From NCBI GenBank assembly GCA_002362595.1, contig DEUO01000140.1:2338-9340 (forward strand): a stretch of DNA of 7,003 nucleotides, given 5' to 3'. The translations under genes were made by a program, and so were the position numbers. Numbering within the stretch: position 1 is the first letter of the stretch; each line of letters begins with the position of its first letter. Below, in pieces: positions 1-5,185 of this stretch. The stretch comes from Caryophanales bacterium UBA3260. Lineage in GTDB: Bacteria; Bacillota_I; Bacilli_A; RF39; UBA660. The notes under the pieces were generated by a model. The model had not been told where the DNA came from. It did no database searches and saw nothing but the letters and a program-made list of their open reading frames with translations.

Positions 1-2
1 TT

Positions 3-359
3 CTAAAAAATAGTAAAGTAGATAATAGTGTAAATGGACTTAAGTATGTTAATAAAGCATGGTATTACTTTAAAAACGGTAAAACAGATTTAACATATAC
101 AGGAACAACCAAAAAAGATGGAGCAGTATATTACGTTAATAAAGGTATCGTAACATTTAAACATAATGAATTAGTTTATTATAATAAAAACTGGGTGGCA
201 ATAGTAAATAGTAAAGCTAATCCTACATATACAGGCTTATTATCAAATACTAATGGAACATACCTAGTAGAAAAAGGCAAAGTAACATTTAAATATAATG
301 GTACATATAAATATAATGGAAAAACATATACTATTAAAAATAGTAAAGTAGTAAAATAA
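3..359 (+). CDS. C-terminal part of a repeat-containing surface protein (5' end outside window)
   Basis: An open frame of 118 codons enters from the left edge and stops at TAA 357-359; the start lies upstream. The visible protein is rich in Tyr, Lys, Asn, Thr and Gly. It consists of a 44-residue repeat: residues 13-56 and 57-100 align without gaps, with about 20 identities including Trp20/Trp64, the TYTG motifs at 31-34 and 75-78, and VTFK at 50-53 and 94-97. A shortened third copy (residues 101-116) follows. Aromatic/Gly repeats carrying a TYTG motif are typical of the wall-binding repeats (choline-binding-like family) at the ends of clostridial and lactic surface proteins or cell-wall hydrolases, so export and wall attachment are likely. 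No LPXTG motif or C-terminal membrane helix is present. The catalytic or adhesive part, if any, is out of view, so the function of the whole protein is unknown. A terminator follows the stop directly, separating it from the sigma locus. Confidence 0.75.
   Translation, partial: LKNSKVDNSVNGLKYVNKAWYYFKNGKTDLTYTGTTKKDGAVYYVNKGIVTFKHNELVYYNKNWVAIVNSKANPTYTGLLSNTNGTYLVEKGKVTFKYNGTYKYNGKTYTIKNSKVVK
39..302 (+). repeat. Two tandem 132-bp (44-residue) wall-binding-type repeats
   Basis: Copy 1 is 39-170 and copy 2 is 171-302. They encode ungapped 44-residue units that share Trp, TYTG, KG and VTFK at identical offsets. A third, truncated copy runs on to about 350. The DNA has diverged more than the protein pattern, so this is an old protein-level duplication rather than a recent DNA repeat. 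A 22-residue half-unit is hinted at, because residues 2-7 resemble 24-29. Confidence 0.7.
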
Positions 360-360
360 T

Positions 361-394
361 GAAAGAAAGTTCGATTATATCGTTCTTTTTTTAT
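361..394 (+). terminator. Rho-independent terminator of the surface-protein gene
   Basis: Just after the TAA, an A-rich arm AAAGAAAG plus CGAT pairs across a TAT loop with ATCG plus CTTTTTTT, with a 2-nt T/T internal mismatch; the right arm doubles as the T-tract. Stem strength is modest, as expected at this base composition, but position and T-run are right. It insulates the sigma promoter from upstream transcription. Confidence 0.75.
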
Positions 395-422
395 TGTAAC
401 TAAATATATTTTCTAGTAAAAT
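394..422 (+). promoter_or_regulatory. Sigma-A-type promoter of the sigma-factor operon
   Basis: A TTGTAA -35 box (394-399) and a TAAAAT -10 box (417-422) are separated by exactly 17 bp. Transcription would start near 429-431, giving a leader of about 20 nt that contains the GGAGG site at 439-443. The promoter is of the housekeeping type, so a primary sigma factor, possibly this gene's own product, would be expected to transcribe it. Confidence 0.7.
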
Positions 423-450
423 ATATGTAAAAAGAAGTGGAGGATAGCTA

Positions 451-3400
451 ATGTCAAAAATAGTTATCGAAAAAGATGAACTAATAAAAATCAAAGAAAA
501 TAATTCTGAATCTTTTTCTAATGTCTTTGACATGCTTTCTCCTATAATAACTAAAACAAAAACAAAATACAAATATCTAACTGACGATGTCTATTATGAC
601 TTAGCAAAAAAAGGCTTAAAATTTTTAATTAATAACATTAACATAGAAGCCATAGAAGATGTTGCGCAATATATAAGTAACAAAATGTCATCACTTATCG
701 AGTTCCAACTAGGTATAGCAGTAAAAGAAAATCATGAAATTATCGAAATGTACTATCGAAGCATTAAAAAGAATCATCTAGTAATGCTTAGTAGATTTTT
801 AAATCGTATAAAAGCTGATTTTGATATCGATTACTATACTGAAATAGTAAAAAATCATGAAGAAATTAACGAACAATTAAAAGAATTAATAGGACCAAGT
901 CCGACAATAAAATCAACCGCAATAGAAAAATTATCACAAAATAAATATATGGAACAGTTAATCCGTGCCTATATGCTTATAAATAATATTGAAGAAGTAT
1001 ATGAAGACGAATTAGATTCTGTTGATGCTGAAATAGACGATTTTACCAACGATAAAGATGCATTATCTGAAGTAGATATATCTGCTATTACTGACCCCGT
1101 AAAGCAATATTTAATTGAAATAGGTATGTATCCATTATTATCATTTGAAGAAGAAGTAGAACTCGCTAAGAAATCACAAGAAGGTGACGAAAAAGCTAAG
1201 AAAAAACTTGCTGAATCAAACTTGCGTTTAGTAGTATCTATTGCTAGAAGATATGTAAATCGTGGTTTACTATTCCTTGATTTAATTCAAGAAGGAAATC
1301 TAGGATTAATAAAAGCAGTTGATTATTTTGATTATAAAAAAGGATATAAATTTAGTACATACGCTACGTGGTGGATAAGACAAGCTATAACCCGTGCAAT
1401 AGGTAATGATAGTCGTACAGTAAGATTACCAATCCATGTTCATGAAAAAATAAGTTTAATAAATAAAACAAAAAAAGATTTTCAAGCATCTAACAGTCGC
1501 GAACCCACAATGGAAGAACTATCCGCAATACTAGATATGCCAGTAGAAACAATCACTGAATACATAACTGCTGCTAATGATCCAACAAGCTTAAGTCAAA
1601 TAATAGGTGATGATGACACTGAATTAGAAGCATTTATTCCTGATAAAAAGACGAATGTTGAAGAAGAAGTCATGAAAAGTGACTTAAAAGATCGCGTTCA
1701 TGAAATGCTAGAATATGCTAATATGGACGATAGATTAAAAGAAGTAATAAGATATCGTTTTGGTTTCTATGATCGCGTATACACTCTAGAAGAAGTCGGT
1801 GCTATTATGGGAGTTACCCGTGAACGAATAAGACAAATGGAAGCAAAAGCATTACGAAGATTAAGACAAAGTAGAGCAGCTCAAAAATTAGTAGGATATA
1901 TGGATAGTCCTGATAAAGCAAATCAATATTTAAAAAGAGCTAGAGAAGAAGGAGCTTCAATCGGAACAAAAGCTCAATTACCAGGAAGCGAATATAGCAT
2001 CAGAGATAAAAAAACAAAAAGGAAGGAGGGACAAACAATGCAGACAAAAACAGGAAATCAAAGTCTACAAACTTACTTAAAAGTACCAGATAATAAATTA
2101 GAATATCTATACGATTGTGTTGTGGGTTTAGAAGAACAAGATATGGATATTTTAGTAAAACAATTTGGGGATGATTTTAAAGGCCTTAAAAAACCAGATA
2201 TTACTCAACAGGAAAGATCAAGATTATTTGTTTATGTATTACCTGCATTAGCAAAAATATTAGAATCAATAATGGATTTAGATAGAAATAGTATTAAATA
2301 TACTAATATTATCGAAAAAATACCAACAATAATAAATGGCAAAATTATTGAAATACCTCGAGATGAGCGCCCTCAACCTAAAAAAGAACAACCAGAACGT
2401 CAATCACCTCCTCCAACTAGAGATACAAACGATATTCCAAAACCTTCCCCTAAAGGAGCATCACCACAACCAGATAAAAAAACAGGAACCCCAACTCCTT
2501 CATCAGAATCAAAAACAAAAAAAAGAAATCAAAGTTTCAACTTAATAGAATATTTAGAAGGAGCATTTACAAAAGAAGAACTATTAGTAGCAATAAATGA
2601 TTTAAGTCCCCATGAAAAAGAAATAGTATTATGTATATGCGGTCCAGAATTAGATGGAAATAATACTACTCAAGTAGAAAAAAGTGAAAGACAAAAATTT
2701 AATACTAATTATGTTCCTAAAATTAAAACGAGACTAAGAAAATATTATCCTGATAAGGTAACCGATTCAATAAAAAGACCAAGAAGAGCTTCAGATAAAC
2801 CAAATCTACCACCATATGCAGCAGAAGAAGAGCAAAGACCAGCACAAGCGCCACAACCAAACCCTGAAGAAACTAAAAAACCAGCCCCTGTAGAATTACA
2901 ACCAAACAACGGCGAAAAAAAGCCTGCATTAGAAGTATCTCGACCAGCACCAGAGCAACCACAACAAGTAGAACAAAATGATAGTATTAAATTACAGATT
3001 GCAGCAGTTTCACCAATTGTCCAAGCAAAAAAAGAGTTAGAAAGTCAAAAAACTGAGCGATATGCTGTAAGACCAAAAGAAACAGGAGCAGCTACTGCTA
3101 AAATAACAGAATCCCCAGCAACCAAGAAAGTGTTCAAAATTGTTCCAGTCCCAGACATCCCATTTATTAATACAGGTATCAATAAACAACAAGAAGAAGT
3201 CGGTGAAGAGCAACGCCCAATAGAAAAAATAAAAAATGATTTTACTGGTACAAATCCACCACTAACAAGAAGAAAAAAAGCAGCTCCAGTAGAACCTTTA
3301 GAAGAAGCATCACCGCTGCCAGCACCACACCAAGAAAGCCCTATGCCTATACAAACTACTACTGAAGCACCAAAATCAAGCAGTAATACATTTACAAGTG

Positions 3401-3669
3401 AAGATTTAAAATTTATTCAACATATTATAAATGGCGAAGAATTCCAAACAATGATAAAAATGTCATTCTCTATCGAAGAAGTATTAGTTGCTTTAATGCT
3501 TCACTATGGTTTTAATGGTAAAACATTCAGTATACCAGCTATAGCAACATTCTTAAATACTGACGAAGAAACTGTAAAAGATATTGCAAGAAGAAGCATT
3601 AAAAAATATAAAGAATTACTAAATAAAAAATTAGACGATTACGAAGAACATATTCTAAGTAAAAAATAA
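451..3669 (+). CDS. rpoD: RpoD/SigA-type sigma-70 factor with a giant region-4-repeat C-terminal extension
   Basis: Encodes 1072 residues; group 1 sigma factors of Bacillota are usually about 370. It directs core RNA polymerase to promoters. The start is set by GGAGG at 439-443, 7 nt before ATG. Residues 1-185 are a helical module, not the usual region 1.1, and may be a degenerate region-2-like fold; an acidic stretch (181-210) follows. The sigma core is intact: region 1.2 from DPVKQYL (215), regions 2.1-2.4 with [12 protein letters not shown] (257-268), FLDLIQEGN (275-283) and [16 protein letters not shown] (300-315; Trp307, Trp308, Gln311 and Thr314 being the -10 recognition positions), region 3 (REPT motif), and region 4.2 with TLEEVG and VTRERIRQ (455-462). 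The region 4 loop is about one residue shorter than in Bacillus SigA. A normal sigma would end near residue 485. Instead about 590 more residues follow: modules A (537-607), B (693-766) and C (981-1072), joined by Pro/Gln/Glu/Lys-rich, probably disordered linkers. The sigma identity is near certain; the role of the extension is unknown. dnaG, its usual neighbour in Bacillota, is absent here. Confidence 0.93.
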   Translation: MSKIVIEKDELIKIKENNSESFSNVFDMLSPIITKTKTKYKYLTDDVYYDLAKKGLKFLINNINIEAIEDVAQYISNKMSSLIEFQLGIAVKENHEIIEMYYRSIKKNHLVMLSRFLNRIKADFDIDYYTEIVKNHEEINEQLKELIGPSPTIKSTAIEKLSQNKYMEQLIRAYMLINNIEEVYEDELDSVDAEIDDFTNDKDALSEVDISAITDPVKQYLIEIGMYPLLSFEEEVELAKKSQEGDEKAKKKLAESNLRLVVSIARRYVNRGLLFLDLIQEGNLGLIKAVDYFDYKKGYKFSTYATWWIRQAITRAIGNDSRTVRLPIHVHEKISLINKTKKDFQASNSREPTMEELSAILDMPVETITEYITAANDPTSLSQIIGDDDTELEAFIPDKKTNVEEEVMKSDLKDRVHEMLEYANMDDRLKEVIRYRFGFYDRVYTLEEVGAIMGVTRERIRQMEAKALRRLRQSRAAQKLVGYMDSPDKANQYLKRAREEGASIGTKAQLPGSEYSIRDKKTKRKEGQTMQTKTGNQSLQTYLKVPDNKLEYLYDCVVGLEEQDMDILVKQFGDDFKGLKKPDITQQERSRLFVYVLPALAKILESIMDLDRNSIKYTNIIEKIPTIINGKIIEIPRDERPQPKKEQPERQSPPPTRDTNDIPKPSPKGASPQPDKKTGTPTPSSESKTKKRNQSFNLIEYLEGAFTKEELLVAINDLSPHEKEIVLCICGPELDGNNTTQVEKSERQKFNTNYVPKIKTRLRKYYPDKVTDSIKRPRRASDKPNLPPYAAEEEQRPAQAPQPNPEETKKPAPVELQPNNGEKKPALEVSRPAPEQPQQVEQNDSIKLQIAAVSPIVQAKKELESQKTERYAVRPKETGAATAKITESPATKKVFKIVPVPDIPFINTGINKQQEEVGEEQRPIEKIKNDFTGTNPPLTRRKKAAPVEPLEEASPLPAPHQESPMPIQTTTEAPKSSSNTFTSEDLKFIQHIINGEEFQTMIKMSFSIEEVLVALMLHYGFNGKTFSIPAIATFLNTDEETVKDIARRSIKKYKELLNKKLDDYEEHILSKK
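2021..2040 (+). promoter_or_regulatory. In-frame internal ribosome binding site and ATG at the end of the sigma core
   Basis: AAGGAGGG at 2023-2030 is nearly full-length anti-Shine-Dalgarno complement, followed after 7 nt by ATG 2038-2040, in the same frame as the sigma gene. The spacing equals that of the gene's own start. To encode it, the gene uses the run AGG-AAG-GAG, whereas it mostly prefers A-ending codons, which suggests the sequence is kept for ribosome binding rather than for the residues it encodes. Other AAGGAG-like strings in the gene (near 1948, 2454 and 2559) have no start codon at working distance. Confidence 0.65.
2038..3669 (+). CDS. Possible separate C-terminal product (543 residues) translated from the internal start
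   Basis: If the internal site is used, ATG 2038 (Met530 of the long protein) gives a 543-residue protein made only of the extension: region-4-like module A, a Pro-rich linker, module B, a long Pro/Gln/Glu/Lys-rich linker and module C. It would have no region 2, so it could not act as a normal sigma factor. It could bind core polymerase, DNA or another sigma through its region-4-like domains; this is inference. The start falls about 45 residues after region 4.2 ends, which is the place expected if a sigma gene and a downstream gene had fused by loss of a stop codon. It resembles in design the next gene (3686-4786), which begins with an equally strong site. The same reading frame is annotated in full at 451; this entry records the alternative start. 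Confidence 0.45.
   Translation: MQTKTGNQSLQTYLKVPDNKLEYLYDCVVGLEEQDMDILVKQFGDDFKGLKKPDITQQERSRLFVYVLPALAKILESIMDLDRNSIKYTNIIEKIPTIINGKIIEIPRDERPQPKKEQPERQSPPPTRDTNDIPKPSPKGASPQPDKKTGTPTPSSESKTKKRNQSFNLIEYLEGAFTKEELLVAINDLSPHEKEIVLCICGPELDGNNTTQVEKSERQKFNTNYVPKIKTRLRKYYPDKVTDSIKRPRRASDKPNLPPYAAEEEQRPAQAPQPNPEETKKPAPVELQPNNGEKKPALEVSRPAPEQPQQVEQNDSIKLQIAAVSPIVQAKKELESQKTERYAVRPKETGAATAKITESPATKKVFKIVPVPDIPFINTGINKQQEEVGEEQRPIEKIKNDFTGTNPPLTRRKKAAPVEPLEEASPLPAPHQESPMPIQTTTEAPKSSSNTFTSEDLKFIQHIINGEEFQTMIKMSFSIEEVLVALMLHYGFNGKTFSIPAIATFLNTDEETVKDIARRSIKKYKELLNKKLDDYEEHILSKK
2059..2271 (+). other. Region-4-like module A (residues 537-607)
   Basis: Starts with NQS and runs through Leu-rich helices with an FG step and QQER to a Pro-Ala-Leu-Ala-Lys helix. 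Its last 59 residues align without a gap to module B with about 10 identities (Leu, Ile, Gly, Gly, Glu-Arg, Pro and Leu at the same spacing). The pattern recalls sigma region 4 (helix, FG turn, helix, ER-containing helix), but the basic DNA-reading residues of VTRERIRQ are lost. This is a by-eye alignment only. Confidence 0.45.
2527..2748 (+). other. Region-4-like module B (residues 693-766)
   Basis: Opens with NQSF, like module A, then carries [10 protein letters not shown], which resembles the start of sigma region 4 (LTDREREVL-type), followed by a G turn, an SER motif and a basic end, KTRLRKYY, comparable to the KALRKLR end of region 4.2. Of the three modules it best keeps the opening of region 4. 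Pro-rich linkers bound it on both sides. Confidence 0.5.
3391..3666 (+). other. Region-4-like module C (residues 981-1072)
   Basis: Residues 1010-1057 align without a gap to the gene's own region 4 (about 429-475). [14 protein letters not shown] lies over [14 protein letters not shown], followed by AIATFL over EVGAIM and [15 protein letters not shown] over [15 protein letters not shown]. Few residues are identical but most are conservative, and the basic C-terminal helix is kept. The tail ([11 protein letters not shown]) is nearly repeated at the end of the next gene, which links the two proteins. Confidence 0.65.
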
Positions 3670-3685
3670 TGAAAGGAGGAATATT

Positions 3686-4786
3686 ATGGAAATATCTAAA
3701 AAAAATCAAAATGAAATAATTAATTCACTATTTGAAGATTTTAAAGATGCTAAAATAACATATGACTATATCTCAAAATTTTTAGATTCAATATTAAAAG
3801 AACAAACTAAATACGATATATTTTCCAATGATATTCCTTCACTTCTAACATCATCAAATCCTGAGATGACAATTAAATATCATATAAGAAATAGTATCTA
3901 CTATAAACTTTGTTTAGAATCAACTAATGATATAGATATATTATTATTTCTTACAGAAGATAGAAGAAAAACAGCATCTCTTATCTTAAAAAAACTAGGA
4001 GTAACTGATGATTCGAAATTAGAAGATTATCTTATAGAAGCTTTTTCAGCATTCACGGGTGACGAAAATTTCAATACCTTTCTAACAAGATTTATAATGT
4101 CCAAAGTAAAAGGAACTAAATTTCAAGCAAAAAGCGAAATGTCATTACCAGTACCACCACTTATACAAGAGCAACCAAGTAAAAAGAAAAAGAAGAAAAA
4201 ACAGCAAGTATCTTCTTCTGTACCGCCAAAAAGTAATGTAACTCCAAACGTATCATCTATTACTCCAACAGAACAACTACCTGCACTTCAAGAATCAGAA
4301 ATAAAAGAAGTAGAATTTCCTTTACCACTTGAATCAACAAACTCAGTTGTAGAACAACCTGCAGGAATCTATACTATAGTATTATCAGATACAGTTCCTG
4401 CTCCTGATATATCAGAAGAAAAACAAGATACTAAAAAAATATCTTCACCAACACCAGACGTCTTAAACCCTTTCTTAGAATGTCAAAAAAGAGTATCAAA
4501 TATTCCTGGTACCGGAACAATAGATACCTTTATAAGAACTTGTAAAGAGACAAAAATAGTAGGTATTGTTGAATCATATGGTGATATAACTTATGAAATG
4601 TATCTATTACTTCGTTTAGGTTTCATAAACAAATCATTCTATACTAAAGAAGAAATAAGTAATATCTTATCTTTACCAATAACAGAAATAATATCTTATG
4701 AAAGACATACATGGCAAGAAATAAAATCTATTCTTAATAATAAATTCAATACATACGAAGATTATATCTTAAGTAAAATAACCTAA
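3686..4786 (+). CDS. Sigma-associated paralogue without a sigma core (366 residues, function unknown)
   Basis: Follows the sigma gene by 16 nt in the same transcription unit, with AGGAGG at 3674-3679, 6 nt before ATG. I do not recognise a named family. Residues 1-150 are helical and can be laid alongside the N-terminal module of the sigma gene (a YDYI/YKYL step, then an I-x-Y-x-I-x-N helix). Residues 150-270 are a Pro/Ser/Thr/Glu-rich linker with seven consecutive lysines (166-172). Residues 278-366 form a degenerate region-4-like domain: LLLRLGFINKSFYTKEEI, then a helix-turn-helix-like stretch and a tail, FNTYEDYILSK, which matches the sigma gene's end ([11 protein letters not shown]). The VTRERIRQ recognition residues are lost. 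It therefore has the outer parts of its neighbour without the promoter-melting core. Acting as a partner, competitor or regulator of that sigma is inference; it may instead be a decayed duplicate, although the long intact frame and strong ribosome site argue for function. Confidence 0.85.
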   Translation: MEISKKNQNEIINSLFEDFKDAKITYDYISKFLDSILKEQTKYDIFSNDIPSLLTSSNPEMTIKYHIRNSIYYKLCLESTNDIDILLFLTEDRRKTASLILKKLGVTDDSKLEDYLIEAFSAFTGDENFNTFLTRFIMSKVKGTKFQAKSEMSLPVPPLIQEQPSKKKKKKKQQVSSSVPPKSNVTPNVSSITPTEQLPALQESEIKEVEFPLPLESTNSVVEQPAGIYTIVLSDTVPAPDISEEKQDTKKISSPTPDVLNPFLECQKRVSNIPGTGTIDTFIRTCKETKIVGIVESYGDITYEMYLLLRLGFINKSFYTKEEISNILSLPITEIISYERHTWQEIKSILNNKFNTYEDYILSKIT

Positions 4787-4810
4787 AAAAGATTTATAAA
4801 ATCTTTTTTT
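4785..4810 (+). terminator. Rho-independent terminator of the sigma operon
   Basis: An arm AAAAAAGATTT (starting within the TAA stop) and its complement AAATCTTTTTT enclose a 3-nt ATA loop and run into a T-tract ending at 4810. It is a perfect but AT-rich stem, which ends the two-gene sigma unit before the next promoter. Confidence 0.8.
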
Positions 4811-4831
4811 ATTATGATAAAACACTATTCC

Positions 4832-4866
4832 TTTAATAAAATTATTAACTATGCTATAATTATAAT
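4832..4866 (+). promoter_or_regulatory. TG-extended tandem TATAAT promoter of the phasin-kinase unit
   Basis: A perfect TATAAT (4855-4860) is preceded by TGC, an extended -10 element, with a weak -35 candidate TTTAAT (4832-4837) 17 bp upstream. A second TATAAT follows immediately (4861-4866). Using the first, transcription starts near 4866-4868, almost on the AGGTGA ribosome site, so the leader is only about 10 nt. This position also rules out the upstream ATG 4814 as the start of the following gene. Confidence 0.75.
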
Positions 4867-4876
4867 AGGTGATAAT

Positions 4877-5185
4877 ATGAAAGAAGATTTAAAAACAATT
4901 CTATACATGGGTATAGGAGCTATAAGTGAAACAAACGAAAAACTAAAAGACGTATCTGATTCTTTATACGCTAAAGGTAAAGAACTATACGAAAAAGGCT
5001 TAATAGCTAATGAAGAATTAAAACATAATATTAATGAAATGATGAAAGAAAAAAATATTAATGTAACATCTAGAAAAGAAGATATCTTAAAAGATTTAAA
5101 TAATCTTAGTGAAAAAGATAAAAAAGATATAATGAATAAAATGGGATGGACTGATGCAAAACATGGAAAAGGAGAACAACAATAA
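4877..5185 (+). CDS. Small phasin-like helical protein
   Basis: Encodes 102 residues. The start ATG 4877 is chosen over in-frame ATG 4814 because AGGTGA lies at 4867-4872 and the promoter's -10 box lies inside the longer frame. The protein is charged and almost wholly helical, with a short hydrophobic N-terminal segment (ILYMGIGAIS, about residues 8-17). The pattern of Lys/Glu helices with AKGKELYEKGLIANEEL in the middle matches the phasin/polyhydroxyalkanoate-regulator-like family (compare 'VDELVKKGEL..EE'). In Bacillota such proteins commonly sit next to an AarF/UbiB kinase gene, as here; that pairing is from general knowledge. No granule-forming polyester synthase is visible, so granule binding should not be assumed; a helper or partner role for the kinase at the membrane is inference. 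The stop overlaps the kinase gene by 32 nt, implying coupled translation. Confidence 0.7.
   Translation: MKEDLKTILYMGIGAISETNEKLKDVSDSLYAKGKELYEKGLIANEELKHNINEMMKEKNINVTSRKEDILKDLNNLSEKDKKDIMNKMGWTDAKHGKGEQQ

Noticed and set aside
375..572. 65-codon open frame on the - strand
   Set aside because: It overlaps the terminator, promoter and start of the sigma gene on the other strand, has no ribosome site of note and has low-complexity Ser/Ile/Phe composition typical of the reverse of Lys/Glu-rich coding DNA.
1980..2037. Sequencing or assembly frameshift as the cause of the sigma fusion
   Set aside because: Not excluded: a one-base insertion upstream would expose TAG 1995 or TAA 2007. But the bridging ~45 residues read as ordinary Lys/Arg/Glu-rich coding sequence, and region 4.2, the ribosome site and the tail all share one frame, so an intact gene is the simpler reading.
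2336..2545. 69-codon open frame on the + strand in another frame of the sigma gene
   Set aside because: It lies across a Pro/Lys-rich linker whose CCA/AAA/CAA codons leave all frames open. It has no ribosome site and no recognisable content.
4181..4201. Lysine tract in the companion protein as a simple-sequence contingency repeat
   Set aside because: The tract alternates AAA and AAG rather than being a long uniform A-run, so slippage-based phase variation is not strongly suggested.
4814..4876. Upstream in-frame start for the phasin-like gene
   Set aside because: The ATG at 4814 falls directly behind the terminator T-tract and upstream of the TATAAT box, with no ribosome site. ATG 4877 with AGGTGA is clearly better.
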